A DNA stretch of 64,000 nt, from the NCBI RefSeq assembly GCF_900091565.1, contig NZ_FMCV01000024.1, forward strand, positions 1-64,000, written 5' to 3'. The translations under genes were made by a program, and so were the position numbers. The notes under the pieces are model-generated. The model was not told the DNA's origin and searched no databases. It saw only the letters and a list, made by a program, of their open reading frames with translations. Shown here piece after piece: positions 24,243 to 32,273 of this stretch. The stretch's first letter is position 1. Each line of letters begins with the position of its first letter. Origin of the DNA: Micromonospora marina (GTDB taxonomy: Bacteria; Actinomycetota; Actinomycetes; Mycobacteriales; Micromonosporaceae).

Positions 24243-25418
24243 TCACGCCGACAGTGTGCGGAACGTGATGCCCGCGCGTACCAGCCGGTCCAGCAGCGCG
24301 TCACCCATCGCCGCGACCGGCGTGACCTGCCCGGCGGTCTCCGGCAGGTCGTCGAAGGCCAGGCAGAGCGCCGACTCGGCGAGCATCTTGGCCGTCTCGT
24401 CGTACCCCGGGTCGCCGCCGGCCACCTCGGTCACCACCCGCTGCCCGCCGCCGGTGCCCACGAACCGCACCCGGAACCACGACCTGGCCCGCTGCTCGGC
24501 GGTCGGACCCTGCCCGGAGGCGAGCCGACCGAGCAGCCAGCGCCGCGTCGGCGCCACCTTCACCAACCCCATGACACCGGCCAGCCCGACACCGGCGACC
24601 AGCACCGTCGGCAGCCGCTTCATCGCGGCGAAGTGCCGGTAGCGGAAGTCCGGGCCGTACTCCGGGCGGGCCGCCGCGGACCGGCGGACCACCTGCGGAT
24701 CGATGGTGGGCAGCGGCACCGCCCACTGGTCGAACTCGCGCACCCGGCCGACCCTGCCCGGCACCGCGCGGACCCGGCGTCCGTCCGGTCCGGGCTCCAT
24801 CGCCCGGCGGGCCCGCGCCGCCCGGCTCGTCTCACCGGTACGGGAGAACGCGGTGAGCGCCGAGTGGTACGTCCCGGCGGAGAACCGGCCACCGGCCCGC
24901 ACGTAACCGTCGACGGCGATCGGCGCGTCGGCCGGCAGTTGCTTGACCGTGTACCAGACGCCCAGGTCGTGCGGGATCGAGTCGAAGCCGCAGGCGTGCA
25001 CCAGGCGTGCCCCGGTGCGCACCGCCTCGGCGTGGTGCCGCACGTACATCCGGTCCACGAACTCCGGCTCGCCGGTGATGTCGAGGTAGTCGGTGCCGGC
25101 CGCGGCGCACGCGGCCACCAGCGGCTCGCCGTGGTGCACGTACGGGCCGACCGTCGTGGCCACCACCCGGGCGCTCTCCGCCACCGCGCGCAGCGACGCC
25201 GGGTCGGTCACGTCGGCGGTGAGCAGCGGCAGGTCGGCCAGGGCCGGGTCGATCGCGACCAGCCGGTCCCGCGCCGCTGCGAGCTTGTCCGGGTTGCGCC
25301 CGGCAAGTGCCCAGCGAAGCCGGTCCGGCGCGTGCCGGGCCAGGTAGTCGGCGGTCAGCCCGCCGGTGAAGCCGGTGGCGCCGAACAGGACGAGGTCGTA
25401 CGGACGGTCTGCGCGCAT
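24243..25418 (-). CDS. Saccharopine dehydrogenase-like / trans-acting enoyl reductase family protein
   Basis: The 391-residue protein has an N-terminal Rossmann fold (LVLFGATGFTGGLTADYLA) and the family stretch TTVGPYVHHGEPLVAACAAAGTDYLDITGE. It continues VHACGFDSIPHDLGV, typical of the actinobacterial group that includes the mycobacterial trans-acting enoyl reductase. A hydrophobic segment near residue 275 (VLVAGVGLAGVMGLV) may touch the membrane. In mycobacteria relatives reduce a double bond in complex lipids; here the substrate is unknown. The ATG at 25418 is the family start. It stands 31 bp after the MerR-clamp gene's upstream end and is co-directional with it. Confidence 0.85.
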   Translation of the reverse strand: MRADRPYDLVLFGATGFTGGLTADYLARHAPDRLRWALAGRNPDKLAAARDRLVAIDPALADLPLLTADVTDPASLRAVAESARVVATTVGPYVHHGEPLVAACAAAGTDYLDITGEPEFVDRMYVRHHAEAVRTGARLVHACGFDSIPHDLGVWYTVKQLPADAPIAVDGYVRAGGRFSAGTYHSALTAFSRTGETSRAARARRAMEPGPDGRRVRAVPGRVGRVREFDQWAVPLPTIDPQVVRRSAAARPEYGPDFRYRHFAAMKRLPTVLVAGVGLAGVMGLVKVAPTRRWLLGRLASGQGPTAEQRARSWFRVRFVGTGGGQRVVTEVAGGDPGYDETAKMLAESALCLAFDDLPETAGQVTPVAAMGDALLDRLVRAGITFRTLSA

Positions 25419-25449
25419 CAGCCGAGTGTGCCATCCAGAGCGCTCACCT

Positions 25450-26589
25450 TCACGGCGTGAAGACCACCCGGACGCAGCCGTCGGCCCGGTCCCGGAACAA
25501 CGCGTACCCCTCGGCGCCGCGCTCCAGCGGCATCCGGTGCGTGGCCAGATGCTCGGTGACCAGCTCGTCGCGGGCCATCCGCTCCAGCAGCGCCGGGATC
25601 GCGGCACCGCCCCGGCGCCGGGCGGCGCGGACGGCGAGCCCCTTGTCCGCGAACGCGCCGAGTGGAAACCGGTCCACGAATCCCGGCCGGGCGTCGAGCA
25701 CCACCACCACGCCGCCCTTGCGGCAGGCGTGCACCGCCTCGCGCAGCGCCGCCCCGCCGTCCGGCTCGACCGCCGGCCACCGGCCCGGTCCGGCGGCTGT
25801 CACCCCGGAGGCGTCGACGCACACGTCCGGACCCCGGCCGCCGCTGCGCTCGCGCAGCTCGGCGAGCACATCCACGTACCTGTGGTTGAGGGCCTCCACG
25901 CCGTCGTGCCCGGTGACCATCCGCAGGCGGTCGTCCCGGTCGTCGACCACCACCACCCGGTCCGCGCCCCGGGCCACCGCCGCGTCGGCGGTGAGCTGGC
26001 CGACCGCGCCCGCCCCCCACACCGCCACCACGTCGCCGGGGGCGACCTCGCCCAGCTCCGCGCCGTACCAGCCGGCCGGCGCGGCGCCGGCGGCGAACAC
26101 CGCCCGCTCGTCGCTCACCGACTCCGGTACGGCGAACGCGCCCACGTCGGCGTACGGCACCCGCACGTACTCGGCGTGACCGCCGGCGAAGCCACCCAGC
26201 CGGGCCGGCCGGCCGTAACCCCCGGCGGGCGGCTGCCCCCACTGCGGCTCGGCCGCCACCCCGCCCGTGCCGTTGTCGCAGCAGGCCGGCATTGCCTGCC
26301 GGCAGAACCAGCACGCCCCGCAGGCCACCGCCGCGCCCACCACCACCCGGTCGGCGACCCGGTGCCGGCGTACCTCCGGACCGACCTCGACCACGTCGCC
26401 GAGGAACTCGCGCCCGAGCACCTCGCCGGCGGACGCCTCGGGCACCCGCCCGGCCAGAAGCGGCAGGTCCGCGCCGCAGGTCGTGCTCCGCCGGACCCGG
26501 ACGATCATGTCCTGGGCGTTGCGCAGCTCCGGGTCCGGGACGCGACGCACTTCCACGAGGCCGGCACCGGCCCAGCACAGCGCCCTCAC
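25450..26589 (-). CDS. Zinc-type alcohol dehydrogenase with altered GHE motif
   Basis: The 379-residue protein is a medium-chain zinc dehydrogenase. C38 (STTCGAD) is the first catalytic zinc ligand and the structural-zinc cysteines are in ACGACWFCRQAMPACCDN. The NAD(P)-binding loop is VWGAGAVGQLTA, followed by RVVVVDDRDDR, whose aspartates favour NAD. The normal GHE motif reads GREFLG, so R60 replaces the histidine that binds the catalytic zinc. This may change metal binding. It overlaps the 26586 gene by 4 bp (ATGA), downstream of it. Substrate unknown; formaldehyde- or threonine-dehydrogenase-like members are nearest. Confidence 0.85.
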   Translation of the reverse strand: MRALCWAGAGLVEVRRVPDPELRNAQDMIVRVRRSTTCGADLPLLAGRVPEASAGEVLGREFLGDVVEVGPEVRRHRVADRVVVGAAVACGACWFCRQAMPACCDNGTGGVAAEPQWGQPPAGGYGRPARLGGFAGGHAEYVRVPYADVGAFAVPESVSDERAVFAAGAAPAGWYGAELGEVAPGDVVAVWGAGAVGQLTADAAVARGADRVVVVDDRDDRLRMVTGHDGVEALNHRYVDVLAELRERSGGRGPDVCVDASGVTAAGPGRWPAVEPDGGAALREAVHACRKGGVVVVLDARPGFVDRFPLGAFADKGLAVRAARRRGGAAIPALLERMARDELVTEHLATHRMPLERGAEGYALFRDRADGCVRVVFTP

Positions 26590-27059
26590 GGCGCGGCTCC
26601 CGGCCGGTCCAGCGGTGACCGGTCCGCCAGCAGCACCTCGCCGGTCTCCAGGAGCTGCTTGGTCTGCCGCAGCACCTGGCGCAGGAACCGGCCCGGATCG
26701 TCACCGACCAGGTGCGCGGCGAACCCCGGGAGCGCGCACTCCCCGCCCAGCGGGCGGACCGCCAGCTCGGTGCCGCGCCCGCCGGGGGCCGGGCGGGCCC
26801 ACACCTCGACCGCGCCGTCGAGGCGCCGCAGCGGCTCGGGCCACCGCCCGGCCGGTAGCACCTGCTCGGGCGGCGCGGCCACCGTCACCACCTGCCACCG
26901 GCCCGGCCGCGGATCGGCACCGGCCCGCCGCGCACGGCGGCGGGCCAGCACCCGCGCACCCGCCGGAGCCAGCATCCGTGCCCCCGCCGACGCCAGCGCC
27001 CCGGCCGCCAGCCGTCTGCTCCGCGCCACCTGACCTCCGCCGTCCCCGGGCGGCCGCAT
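26586..27059 (-). CDS. Hypothetical protein co-transcribed with the dehydrogenase
   Basis: The 157-residue protein has a very basic, helical N-terminus (RRLAAGALASAGARMLAPAG, then RVLARRRARR) and a C-terminal domain with WQVVTVAAPPEQVLPAG, LDGAVEVWARPAPGGRGTEL and RFLRQVLRQTKQLLETGEVL. The second half resembles SRPBCC/cyclase-like proteins that accompany dehydrogenases in actinobacteria, but the likeness is weak. Its stop overlaps the dehydrogenase start. Its promoter faces that of the LuxR-type regulator, with a shared operator-like inverted repeat 39-58 bp upstream of its start. Confidence 0.65.
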   Translation of the reverse strand: MRPPGDGGGQVARSRRLAAGALASAGARMLAPAGARVLARRRARRAGADPRPGRWQVVTVAAPPEQVLPAGRWPEPLRRLDGAVEVWARPAPGGRGTELAVRPLGGECALPGFAAHLVGDDPGRFLRQVLRQTKQLLETGEVLLADRSPLDRPGAAP

Positions 27060-27097
27060 CCGGCCGGCCGCCCCGCGTGCCTACAGGGTGCGCGCCG

Positions 27098-27133
27098 CCC
27101 GGGTGAGCGGGGTTCGCCCCGAAGGGGTGAACC
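27098..27133. promoter_or_regulatory. Candidate operator in the divergent regulator/dehydrogenase promoter
   Basis: CCCGGGTGAG (27098-27107) followed after 5 bp by TTCGCCCC is a half-degenerate copy of the inverted repeat seen at 30574 and 31356; the left arm is identical. A second inverted repeat, GGTTCGCCCC / GGGGTGAACC with 3 bp between (27111-27133), overlaps it. The site lies 64-83 bp before the LuxR-type regulator and 39-58 bp before the divergent 26586 gene. Confidence 0.5.
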
Positions 27134-27180
27134 GGCGCGGTGCGGGTAACCGCTGCCCGCACCGACGGGGGGAGGGGCGC

Positions 27181-29955
27181 ATGCCGGAGGAGGCAGACCA
27201 GGTCGTCACCGCACCGAGTGGCACAAACGAGATCACCGGTACGCCCGATCTGCTCACCACCGGCCTCGACGCACCCGATGTCGCCGGTGGTGCGCTGCCG
27301 GGTGGTCCGCCGCTGCTGGCGTCCCGGTTGACGCCGCCCGCGCCGCCCGAGCCGGTCCTGCTGCGTCCCCGGCTGCTGGACCGGCTGGAACAGGGCGCGT
27401 CGGGGCCGGTGACGCTCGTCTGCGCCCCGGCCGGCTGGGGCAAGACGACGCTGCTGTCGACGTGGGCGCAGGGGGAGCGGGACGGGCCGGCACCGGCCTG
27501 GGTGACGGTGGCCGAGGGGGAGACCACCCGGCGACTCTGGGGCTACCTCGCGGCGGCCCTGCGCACCGCCGCCGCAGGCGACCCGGACGACGGGCCGCCG
27601 CCGGTGCCGGACGGGCCGCCCCGGCCCGAACAGCTCGAAACGCTCGCCGCCGCGCTCGCCGCACGGGACCGGCCCGCGCTGCTGGTCCTGGACGACCTGC
27701 ACCGGGTCACCGACCCGGCCGCCCTGACCGGGCTGGAGTTCCTGCTCCGGCACTCCGACGGCCGGCTGCGGCTGGTGGCCGGCTCGCGCGGCGAACCACC
27801 GCTGGCGCTGCACCGCTGGCGGCTGGCCGGCGAACTGACCGTGATCGGCGCCGACGACCTGGCGTTCACCGCCGACGAGGTGGCCGACCTGCTCGTCGCG
27901 CACGGCGTGGCCGTACCCGCACCGGCCGTGACCCGGCTGGCCGAGCGCACCACCGGCTGGCCCGCCGGGCTGCGCTTCGCCGCGCTCGCGCTCGGCGACG
28001 GTGCCGACCCGGCGCGCACCGTCCAACGCTTCGCCGGTGACCAGCCGGACGTCGCCGCGTACCTGCGGGACGAGGTGCTCGGCCCGCTGGAACCGGCGAC
28101 CCGCGACGTCCTGCGCCGGGTGGCGGTGGCCGTCGCGGTCCACGCCGACCTGGCCGCCGCGCTGACCGGGCGGCCCGACGCCGGGCACCTGCTCGCCGAG
28201 GCGGCCCGGGAGGGCGGCTTCCTCCACCAGGACGACGGCAGCCCGCAGTGGTACCGGCCGCACCCGCTGCTGGCCGACGTGCTGCGCGACGAGCTGGACC
28301 GGCTGCCCGCCGACGAGGTGCGCGAACTGCACCGGCGGGCCGCCCACTGGTACGGCACCCACGACCGTCCGGCCGAGGCTCTGCGGCACGCGCTTCTCGC
28401 CGGTCGCTGGGCCGACGCCACCGAGCTGCTCGTCACCCGGTGGCCCGAGCTGGCCCCGGACGACCCGGCTGCCGCGCCGGCCCCACCCGAGCCGCCCGCC
28501 GAGGCGGTCCACCGGGATCCGGAGCTGGCGCTGGCCGCGGCCGCCGAGCGGGCGTACGCCGGGGATCGTGCCGCCGCCGACGCGCAGCTGCGGCGGGCGC
28601 TGGCCGAGGCCGCCGGCCTGCCCGCGCCGCGCCGCGACCGGTTCGGCCGGCTGGCCGCCGCCGTGGAGCTGAGCCTCGCCCGGCTCGGCGGCGACCACGA
28701 GGAGGTACGCCGCGCCGCCGACCGACTGCTGGCCACCGGCCCGGCGCAGGCGCTCCCGAGCCCGGACGGCGGAGCCGGCGACCCCCGCGCCGGGACGGCG
28801 GAGCGGGACGACGTACGCGCGGTGGCCGGGGCGGCGCACGGGCTGGCCGCGCTGGCCGAGGGGGAGCTGTCCACCGCCCGGGACCGGTTCGCCACCGCCC
28901 GGGAGGCGGCGCGGCGGGCCGGGCGGCCGCGTACCGAGCTGCTCTGCGTCAGCCGCTCGGCGCTGCTGGAGGCGGCCCGGGGGGCGCTGCGGGCCGCCGA
29001 GGAGCTGGCCCGCGAGGCGCTGGCGATGCCGCCCTGCCAGGGCTGGTCGTCCCGGTCCGACTGCGGCTACGCGTACCTGGCGCTGGCGCTCGTGGACTGG
29101 CAGCGGGACCGGCCGGCGGAGGCCACGACCCACCTGGCGCTCGCCGGGCCGGCCGGCGCGGAGCCGGGCGGCGCCGCGCTCACCGCGCTGTGCCGGGCCG
29201 GGCTGCTGGCCGACCGCGACGACCCGGGCGGCGCGCTGCGCACGCTCGCCGCGGCGCGGGCCGTCGCGCCCGGCCCGGAGCTGGGCGAACGGCTCGCCGC
29301 CGACGAGGCACAGGTACGCGCCGCAGTGGGCGACGTCGACGGCGCCCGGACGCTGCTCGACGCGGCGGGCGACGGGCCGGCGCCGGCACTGGCGGCCGCG
29401 CGGCTGCGGCTGCGCGCCGGTGACGTCCGCGCGGCCGAGCGGGAGCTGCCCGACTGGACCGCGTCCGGCGCGGCGGACTGGCCGCTGCCGGTGCGGCTGG
29501 GCGCCGGGCTGCTCGACGCGGCGCTCGCCGACGCCTCCGGTGACGCCCGGCGGGCCGGCCGGCTGCTGGAGGAGGTGCTGGCGCTCGCCGAACCGGACGG
29601 CTTCCGGCGCGTCTTCACCCGGGCCGACCCCGGGGTACGGGACCTGCTCGCCGCGCGGCTGGACTCGGGCACCGCGTACTGGGCCACGGTGAGCGAGCTG
29701 GTCCGGGGCGTGGACGCGCAGCCGGTCGCCGCGGCGGCCGACGATCCGGCCCGGACGCTCGACGAGCCGCTCACCGAGCGGGAACTGACCATCCTGCGCT
29801 ATCTCCAGAGCATCCTGTCCAACGTGGAGATCGCCGCCGAGCTGTCGCTGTCGGTCAACACGGTCAAGACGCACGTGCGCAACATCTACCGCAAGCTCGA
29901 CGCGACCCGCCGGCGGGACGCCGTCCGGCGGGCACGCGAGCTGCGGCTGATCTGA
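27181..29955 (+). CDS. Large ATP-binding LuxR-family (MalT-like) regulator
   Basis: This 924-residue protein is a LAL/MalT-type transcription activator. The STAND NTPase has Walker A CAPAGWGKTT (residues 81-90) and Walker B LLVLDDLH near 170, with a winged-helix region after it. A long alanine-rich helical-repeat (TPR/MalT-like) part covers about 330-850 and probably senses an inducer. The C-terminal LuxR helix-turn-helix (864-924) has LTERELTILRYLQSILSNVE then SLSVNTVKTHVRNIYRKLD. The ATG at 27181 has GGGGGAGGGG upstream. It is a good candidate to control the surrounding genes sharing the CCGGGTGAG repeat. Confidence 0.92.
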   Translation: MPEEADQVVTAPSGTNEITGTPDLLTTGLDAPDVAGGALPGGPPLLASRLTPPAPPEPVLLRPRLLDRLEQGASGPVTLVCAPAGWGKTTLLSTWAQGERDGPAPAWVTVAEGETTRRLWGYLAAALRTAAAGDPDDGPPPVPDGPPRPEQLETLAAALAARDRPALLVLDDLHRVTDPAALTGLEFLLRHSDGRLRLVAGSRGEPPLALHRWRLAGELTVIGADDLAFTADEVADLLVAHGVAVPAPAVTRLAERTTGWPAGLRFAALALGDGADPARTVQRFAGDQPDVAAYLRDEVLGPLEPATRDVLRRVAVAVAVHADLAAALTGRPDAGHLLAEAAREGGFLHQDDGSPQWYRPHPLLADVLRDELDRLPADEVRELHRRAAHWYGTHDRPAEALRHALLAGRWADATELLVTRWPELAPDDPAAAPAPPEPPAEAVHRDPELALAAAAERAYAGDRAAADAQLRRALAEAAGLPAPRRDRFGRLAAAVELSLARLGGDHEEVRRAADRLLATGPAQALPSPDGGAGDPRAGTAERDDVRAVAGAAHGLAALAEGELSTARDRFATAREAARRAGRPRTELLCVSRSALLEAARGALRAAEELAREALAMPPCQGWSSRSDCGYAYLALALVDWQRDRPAEATTHLALAGPAGAEPGGAALTALCRAGLLADRDDPGGALRTLAAARAVAPGPELGERLAADEAQVRAAVGDVDGARTLLDAAGDGPAPALAAARLRLRAGDVRAAERELPDWTASGAADWPLPVRLGAGLLDAALADASGDARRAGRLLEEVLALAEPDGFRRVFTRADPGVRDLLAARLDSGTAYWATVSELVRGVDAQPVAAAADDPARTLDEPLTERELTILRYLQSILSNVEIAAELSLSVNTVKTHVRNIYRKLDATRRRDAVRRARELRLI

Positions 29956-29958
29956 CCG

Positions 29959-30513
29959 TCAGCCGTCGTCGGTGGCGGCGTCCACCACTGTCAGCAGGTC
30001 GGCCAGGTCGTAGCCGCCGTCGTGCCGGACGTCGTTGACGAACAACGTCGGGGTGCCGTTGACGCCGCTGCGGATGCCGCCGACGAAGTCCTGCCGGACC
30101 CGGTCGGCGTACTCCTGCCGGCCGACCTCCGCGGCGATCTCCTCCGGCGACAGGCCGATCTGCTCGACGCCCAGCGACAGGTGCACCGGGTCGAGCTGGT
30201 CCTGGTGCTGGTAGAGCCAGTCGTACATCTCCCAGAACCGGCCCCGGGCGGCGGCGGCCTCGGCGGTCTCCGCGGCGCTCTCCGCGTACGGGTGGACGTT
30301 GGTGATCGGGAAGTGCCGGTACGCCAGCCGCACCACGTCGGCCCGTTGGCGTAGCACCTCGGTCAGGTTCGGGTACGCGGCGCCGCAGAACCGGCACTGG
30401 AAGTCGCCGTACTCGACGATGGTGACCGGCGCGTCCACCGGCCCGCGGACGTGGTCGCGTTCGGTCACCGGGATCCGCAGCCGTGCGGTGGTGACCTGGA
30501 GAGGCGTGGTCAT
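29959..30513 (-). CDS. DsbA-family thioredoxin-like protein
   Basis: The 184-residue protein is a DsbA/FrnE-type thioredoxin fold with active site FQCRFC (C40, C43). A helical insertion follows (YAESAAETAEAAAARGRFWE, then MYDWLYQHQDQLD), and the cis-proline loop is GVNGTPTLFVND. There is no signal peptide, so it acts in the cytoplasm, perhaps as a disulfide or oxidative-stress protein. It ends 3 bp from the end of the convergent regulator gene. Its ATG overlaps the stop of a 14-codon upstream frame. The perfect 10-bp inverted repeat at 30574-30598 precedes it. Confidence 0.9.
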   Translation of the reverse strand: MTTPLQVTTARLRIPVTERDHVRGPVDAPVTIVEYGDFQCRFCGAAYPNLTEVLRQRADVVRLAYRHFPITNVHPYAESAAETAEAAAARGRFWEMYDWLYQHQDQLDPVHLSLGVEQIGLSPEEIAAEVGRQEYADRVRQDFVGGIRSGVNGTPTLFVNDVRHDGGYDLADLLTVVDAATDDG

Positions 30514-30554
30514 CCGGCGCTCACCCGCCGGTCCGCGCCGTTCGGATCACTCAT
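30510..30554 (-). CDS. Possible 14-residue leader peptide upstream of the DsbA-like gene
   Basis: An ATG at 30554, with GGTGGGGG just before it, encodes MSDPNGADRRVSAG and stops at a TGA that overlaps the ATG of the DsbA-like gene. The arrangement fits translational coupling or a leader ORF. No attenuator structure is obvious, and the frame may be chance. Confidence 0.3.
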   Translation of the reverse strand: MSDPNGADRRVSAG

Positions 30555-30573
30555 GCCCCCACCCTGGCCGGGG

Positions 30574-30598
30574 CCCGGGTGAGGCGGGCTCACCCGGG
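30574..30598. promoter_or_regulatory. Perfect inverted repeat, candidate operator of the DsbA-like gene
   Basis: CCCGGGTGAG and CTCACCCGGG form a perfect 10-bp inverted repeat with a 5-bp spacer (GCGGG). It lies 61-85 bp before the DsbA-like start, downstream of the BON gene stop. The same sequence and spacing recur at 31356. It could also be read as a terminator for the BON gene, but the conservation of both arms and spacer argues for a protein-binding site. Confidence 0.6.
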
Positions 30599-30613
30599 CG
30601 GGGTGGTTCCCCG

Positions 30614-31288
30614 TCAGCGCACGACGAGGTGGTTGTGCACCTCCCGGATGCCGGGGGCGTTCCACACCACCCGCTCGATCTCCGCACGCTCGCCGGCCGA
30701 GTGGACCTGCCCGTCCAGCAGCACCGTGTCGCCGTGCACCCGTACGTCGACCTCCTCGGCCTCGGTGGCGCGGTTGCGGGCCAGCGCGTCCACGATCCGC
30801 TCGGCCAGGTCGTGGCCGCCGGTGTGCACCGCCGGGCGTATTGCGATCCCGTTGCTCACCCCGCGTACGCCGGTGAGCCGGCCGACCGACCGTTCGGCGG
30901 CCCGCCGCTGGTACTCCCACTCGACCTCGCCGTGCAGCGTGACCCAGCCGTCGGCGACGGTCACCTGCAACGCCTCGATCGGGACGAACGCGTCCCACTC
31001 CAGCGCCCGTACGGCGGCGACCGCGATCTCCGGGTCCTCCCGCCCGGCGGCGGTGTCGATCCGGACGGCGAGGTCGTTGGCGACCGCACGGACCCGGGCG
31101 ACCCGGTGGGCGGCCCGCTCGGCTGCCCACTTCTTGGCGTAGCTGTCCACCCGGCCGGTCAGCGTCACCACGCCCTCGGTGACTGTCACCCCGATCTCGT
31201 CCGGGCCGACCCGTGGCTCCCAGGTCAGCTCGTCGAGCACGGCGGACTGGATGTCCCGGTCGGTACGCGTGATCGTGTCGGTGGCCAT
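30614..31288 (-). CDS. Triple BON-domain protein
   Basis: The 224-residue protein consists of three BON domains, each about 65 residues. They are marked by IGVTVTEGVVTLTGRVDSYA, LQVTVADGWVTLHGEVEWEY and VDVRVHGDTVLLDGQVHSAG, with following helices and VRAVAND / VRGVSNG / IREVHNH turns. BON domains bind phospholipids or mediate protein contacts. A protein of this kind without a signal peptide is often induced by osmotic, dormancy or oxidative stress in actinobacteria. The ATG at 31288 has GGGAGGGAG upstream. The inverted repeat at 31356-31378 precedes it. Confidence 0.92.
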   Translation of the reverse strand: MATDTITRTDRDIQSAVLDELTWEPRVGPDEIGVTVTEGVVTLTGRVDSYAKKWAAERAAHRVARVRAVANDLAVRIDTAAGREDPEIAVAAVRALEWDAFVPIEALQVTVADGWVTLHGEVEWEYQRRAAERSVGRLTGVRGVSNGIAIRPAVHTGGHDLAERIVDALARNRATEAEEVDVRVHGDTVLLDGQVHSAGERAEIERVVWNAPGIREVHNHLVVR

Positions 31289-31355
31289 CCGGCTCTCCCT
31301 CCCGTCGATCGCGGCACGGGGTGTGTGGTCCCGCACCCGCGATCCTGCGCGTGTC

Positions 31356-31378
31356 CCGGGTGAGCGGGCCTCACCCGG
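31356..31378. promoter_or_regulatory. Perfect inverted repeat, candidate operator of the BON gene
   Basis: CCGGGTGAG and CTCACCCGG form a perfect 9-bp inverted repeat with a 5-bp spacer (CGGGC), 68-90 bp upstream of the BON-protein start. Arms and spacer length match the site at 30574-30598. Confidence 0.6.
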
Positions 31379-31394
31379 TGCGGGTGGGGCAGCA

Positions 31395-31431
31395 CGGTGG
31401 CCGCCCCCGGGCGTCCCGGGAGCGGCCACCG
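31395..31431 (-). terminator. Hairpin terminator after the 31450 gene
   Basis: CGGTGGCCGC (31395-31404) pairs with GCGGCCACCG (31422-31431), and the loop region itself can pair CCCGGG with CCCGGG. It lies 19 bp after the stop of the one-helix membrane protein gene and before the BON promoter. Confidence 0.65.
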
Positions 31432-31449
31432 TCTCGGGTCGCCTGACGC

Positions 31450-31854
31450 TCAGCCGTCCAGGCCGGCCGGCGAGTTCGGCCGGTCGACGTCCACGAACTC
31501 GATCTCGTTCGCGGTGCGGTCCCGGCTGCCGGCGGCGCGTGCGGCGGTCCCGGCGGCCCAGCCGATCGCCGCGCCGGCGAGCGCCGCCGCGATCAGCAGC
31601 GTCCAGGGCAGCGCGGGCCGGCGGCCGGCGAGCGCGTCGAACGCGAGGCCGGCCCGGCGGCGTGCCTCCTCGGCGGCGGTGCCGACCAGGTCGGTGGCGT
31701 CGTCGGCCAGGCCGGAGGAACTGCGGCGGGCGGTCCGGGTGGCGTCGCGCACGCTGTCGCCGGCGGAACCGACGGCGGAGAGCAGGTGCTGCCACGCCTG
31801 GTCGGCGACCCGCTCGGCCTTGCCCCGGCGGTCCAGCAGGTTGGATCCGAACAT
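31450..31854 (-). CDS. Single-pass membrane protein with amphipathic N-terminal half
   Basis: The 134-residue protein begins MFGSNLLDRRGKAERVADQAW and continues with a long amphipathic, alanine-rich helix to about residue 72 (VRDATRTARRSSSGLADDAT, AAEEARRRAGLAFDAL). A single transmembrane segment follows (LPWTLLIAAALAGAAIGWAAG) and a short acidic tail (EIEFVDVDRPNSPAG). It resembles small stress-associated membrane proteins (YtxH-like layout), without a diagnostic motif. GAGGCAG precedes the ATG. It lies upstream of the BON gene on the same strand. Confidence 0.65.
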   Translation of the reverse strand: MFGSNLLDRRGKAERVADQAWQHLLSAVGSAGDSVRDATRTARRSSSGLADDATDLVGTAAEEARRRAGLAFDALAGRRPALPWTLLIAAALAGAAIGWAAGTAARAAGSRDRTANEIEFVDVDRPNSPAGLDG

Positions 31855-32273
31855 CGTTCTGCCTCCTCGGGTGCCGAAGGCCGGCGGCCACTTCGGACTC
31901 CGGTGTCCATCCGGCGGGTTCACTGTCTCGGGCAGTGCCCAGCGGGCGGGCGCGGCAAACCACCCCCGGGTCACGGCGACCGGGCGGTGAACGGGACTAA
32001 CCACTCGAACGCGCCGGGACCGGTGCCCGCGGGACGTGCGTGCGCCCGCTACCCTGGTCGGCGGATCGGCGGGGCCGACCAGCCGCACGGCTGGTCGCGA
32101 CCCGTCCTTGAAGGGGAAACTGGAACCCGGAGGTCCGGATTGGGTACGCCCAGGTGTGCCCAGTTCGCGAATTGCTCATCCCGGGGGGTGGCGACCGGGC
32201 CGTGAGAGGAATACGCTCGGTCGCGGCCCGCGTACTGATGAGGCGCCCGTCATGGGCGAGTGGAGGTGCTCGC
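31855..32273. other. 419-bp divergent intergenic region without a gene
   Basis: This gap lies between the divergent genes at 31854 (minus) and 32274 (plus) and must hold both promoters. GGGTAC near 32130 could be a -10 of a stress-sigma (SigB/SigF-like) promoter for the anti-anti-sigma gene, but no good -35 accompanies it. No coding or RNA gene is visible. Confidence 0.4.

Noticed and set aside
21440..24268. 942-codon open frame on the plus strand
   Set aside because: It is antisense to serS and the MerR-clamp gene, both of which have clear family motifs.
26701..29874. 1057-codon open frame on the minus strand
   Set aside because: It is antisense to the LuxR/MalT-type regulator, whose Walker and HTH motifs are unmistakable.
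30574..30598. Reading the dyad only as a rho-independent terminator of the BON gene
   Set aside because: It lies after the BON stop, but identical arms and spacer recur upstream of the BON gene itself, so a binding site explains both occurrences better.
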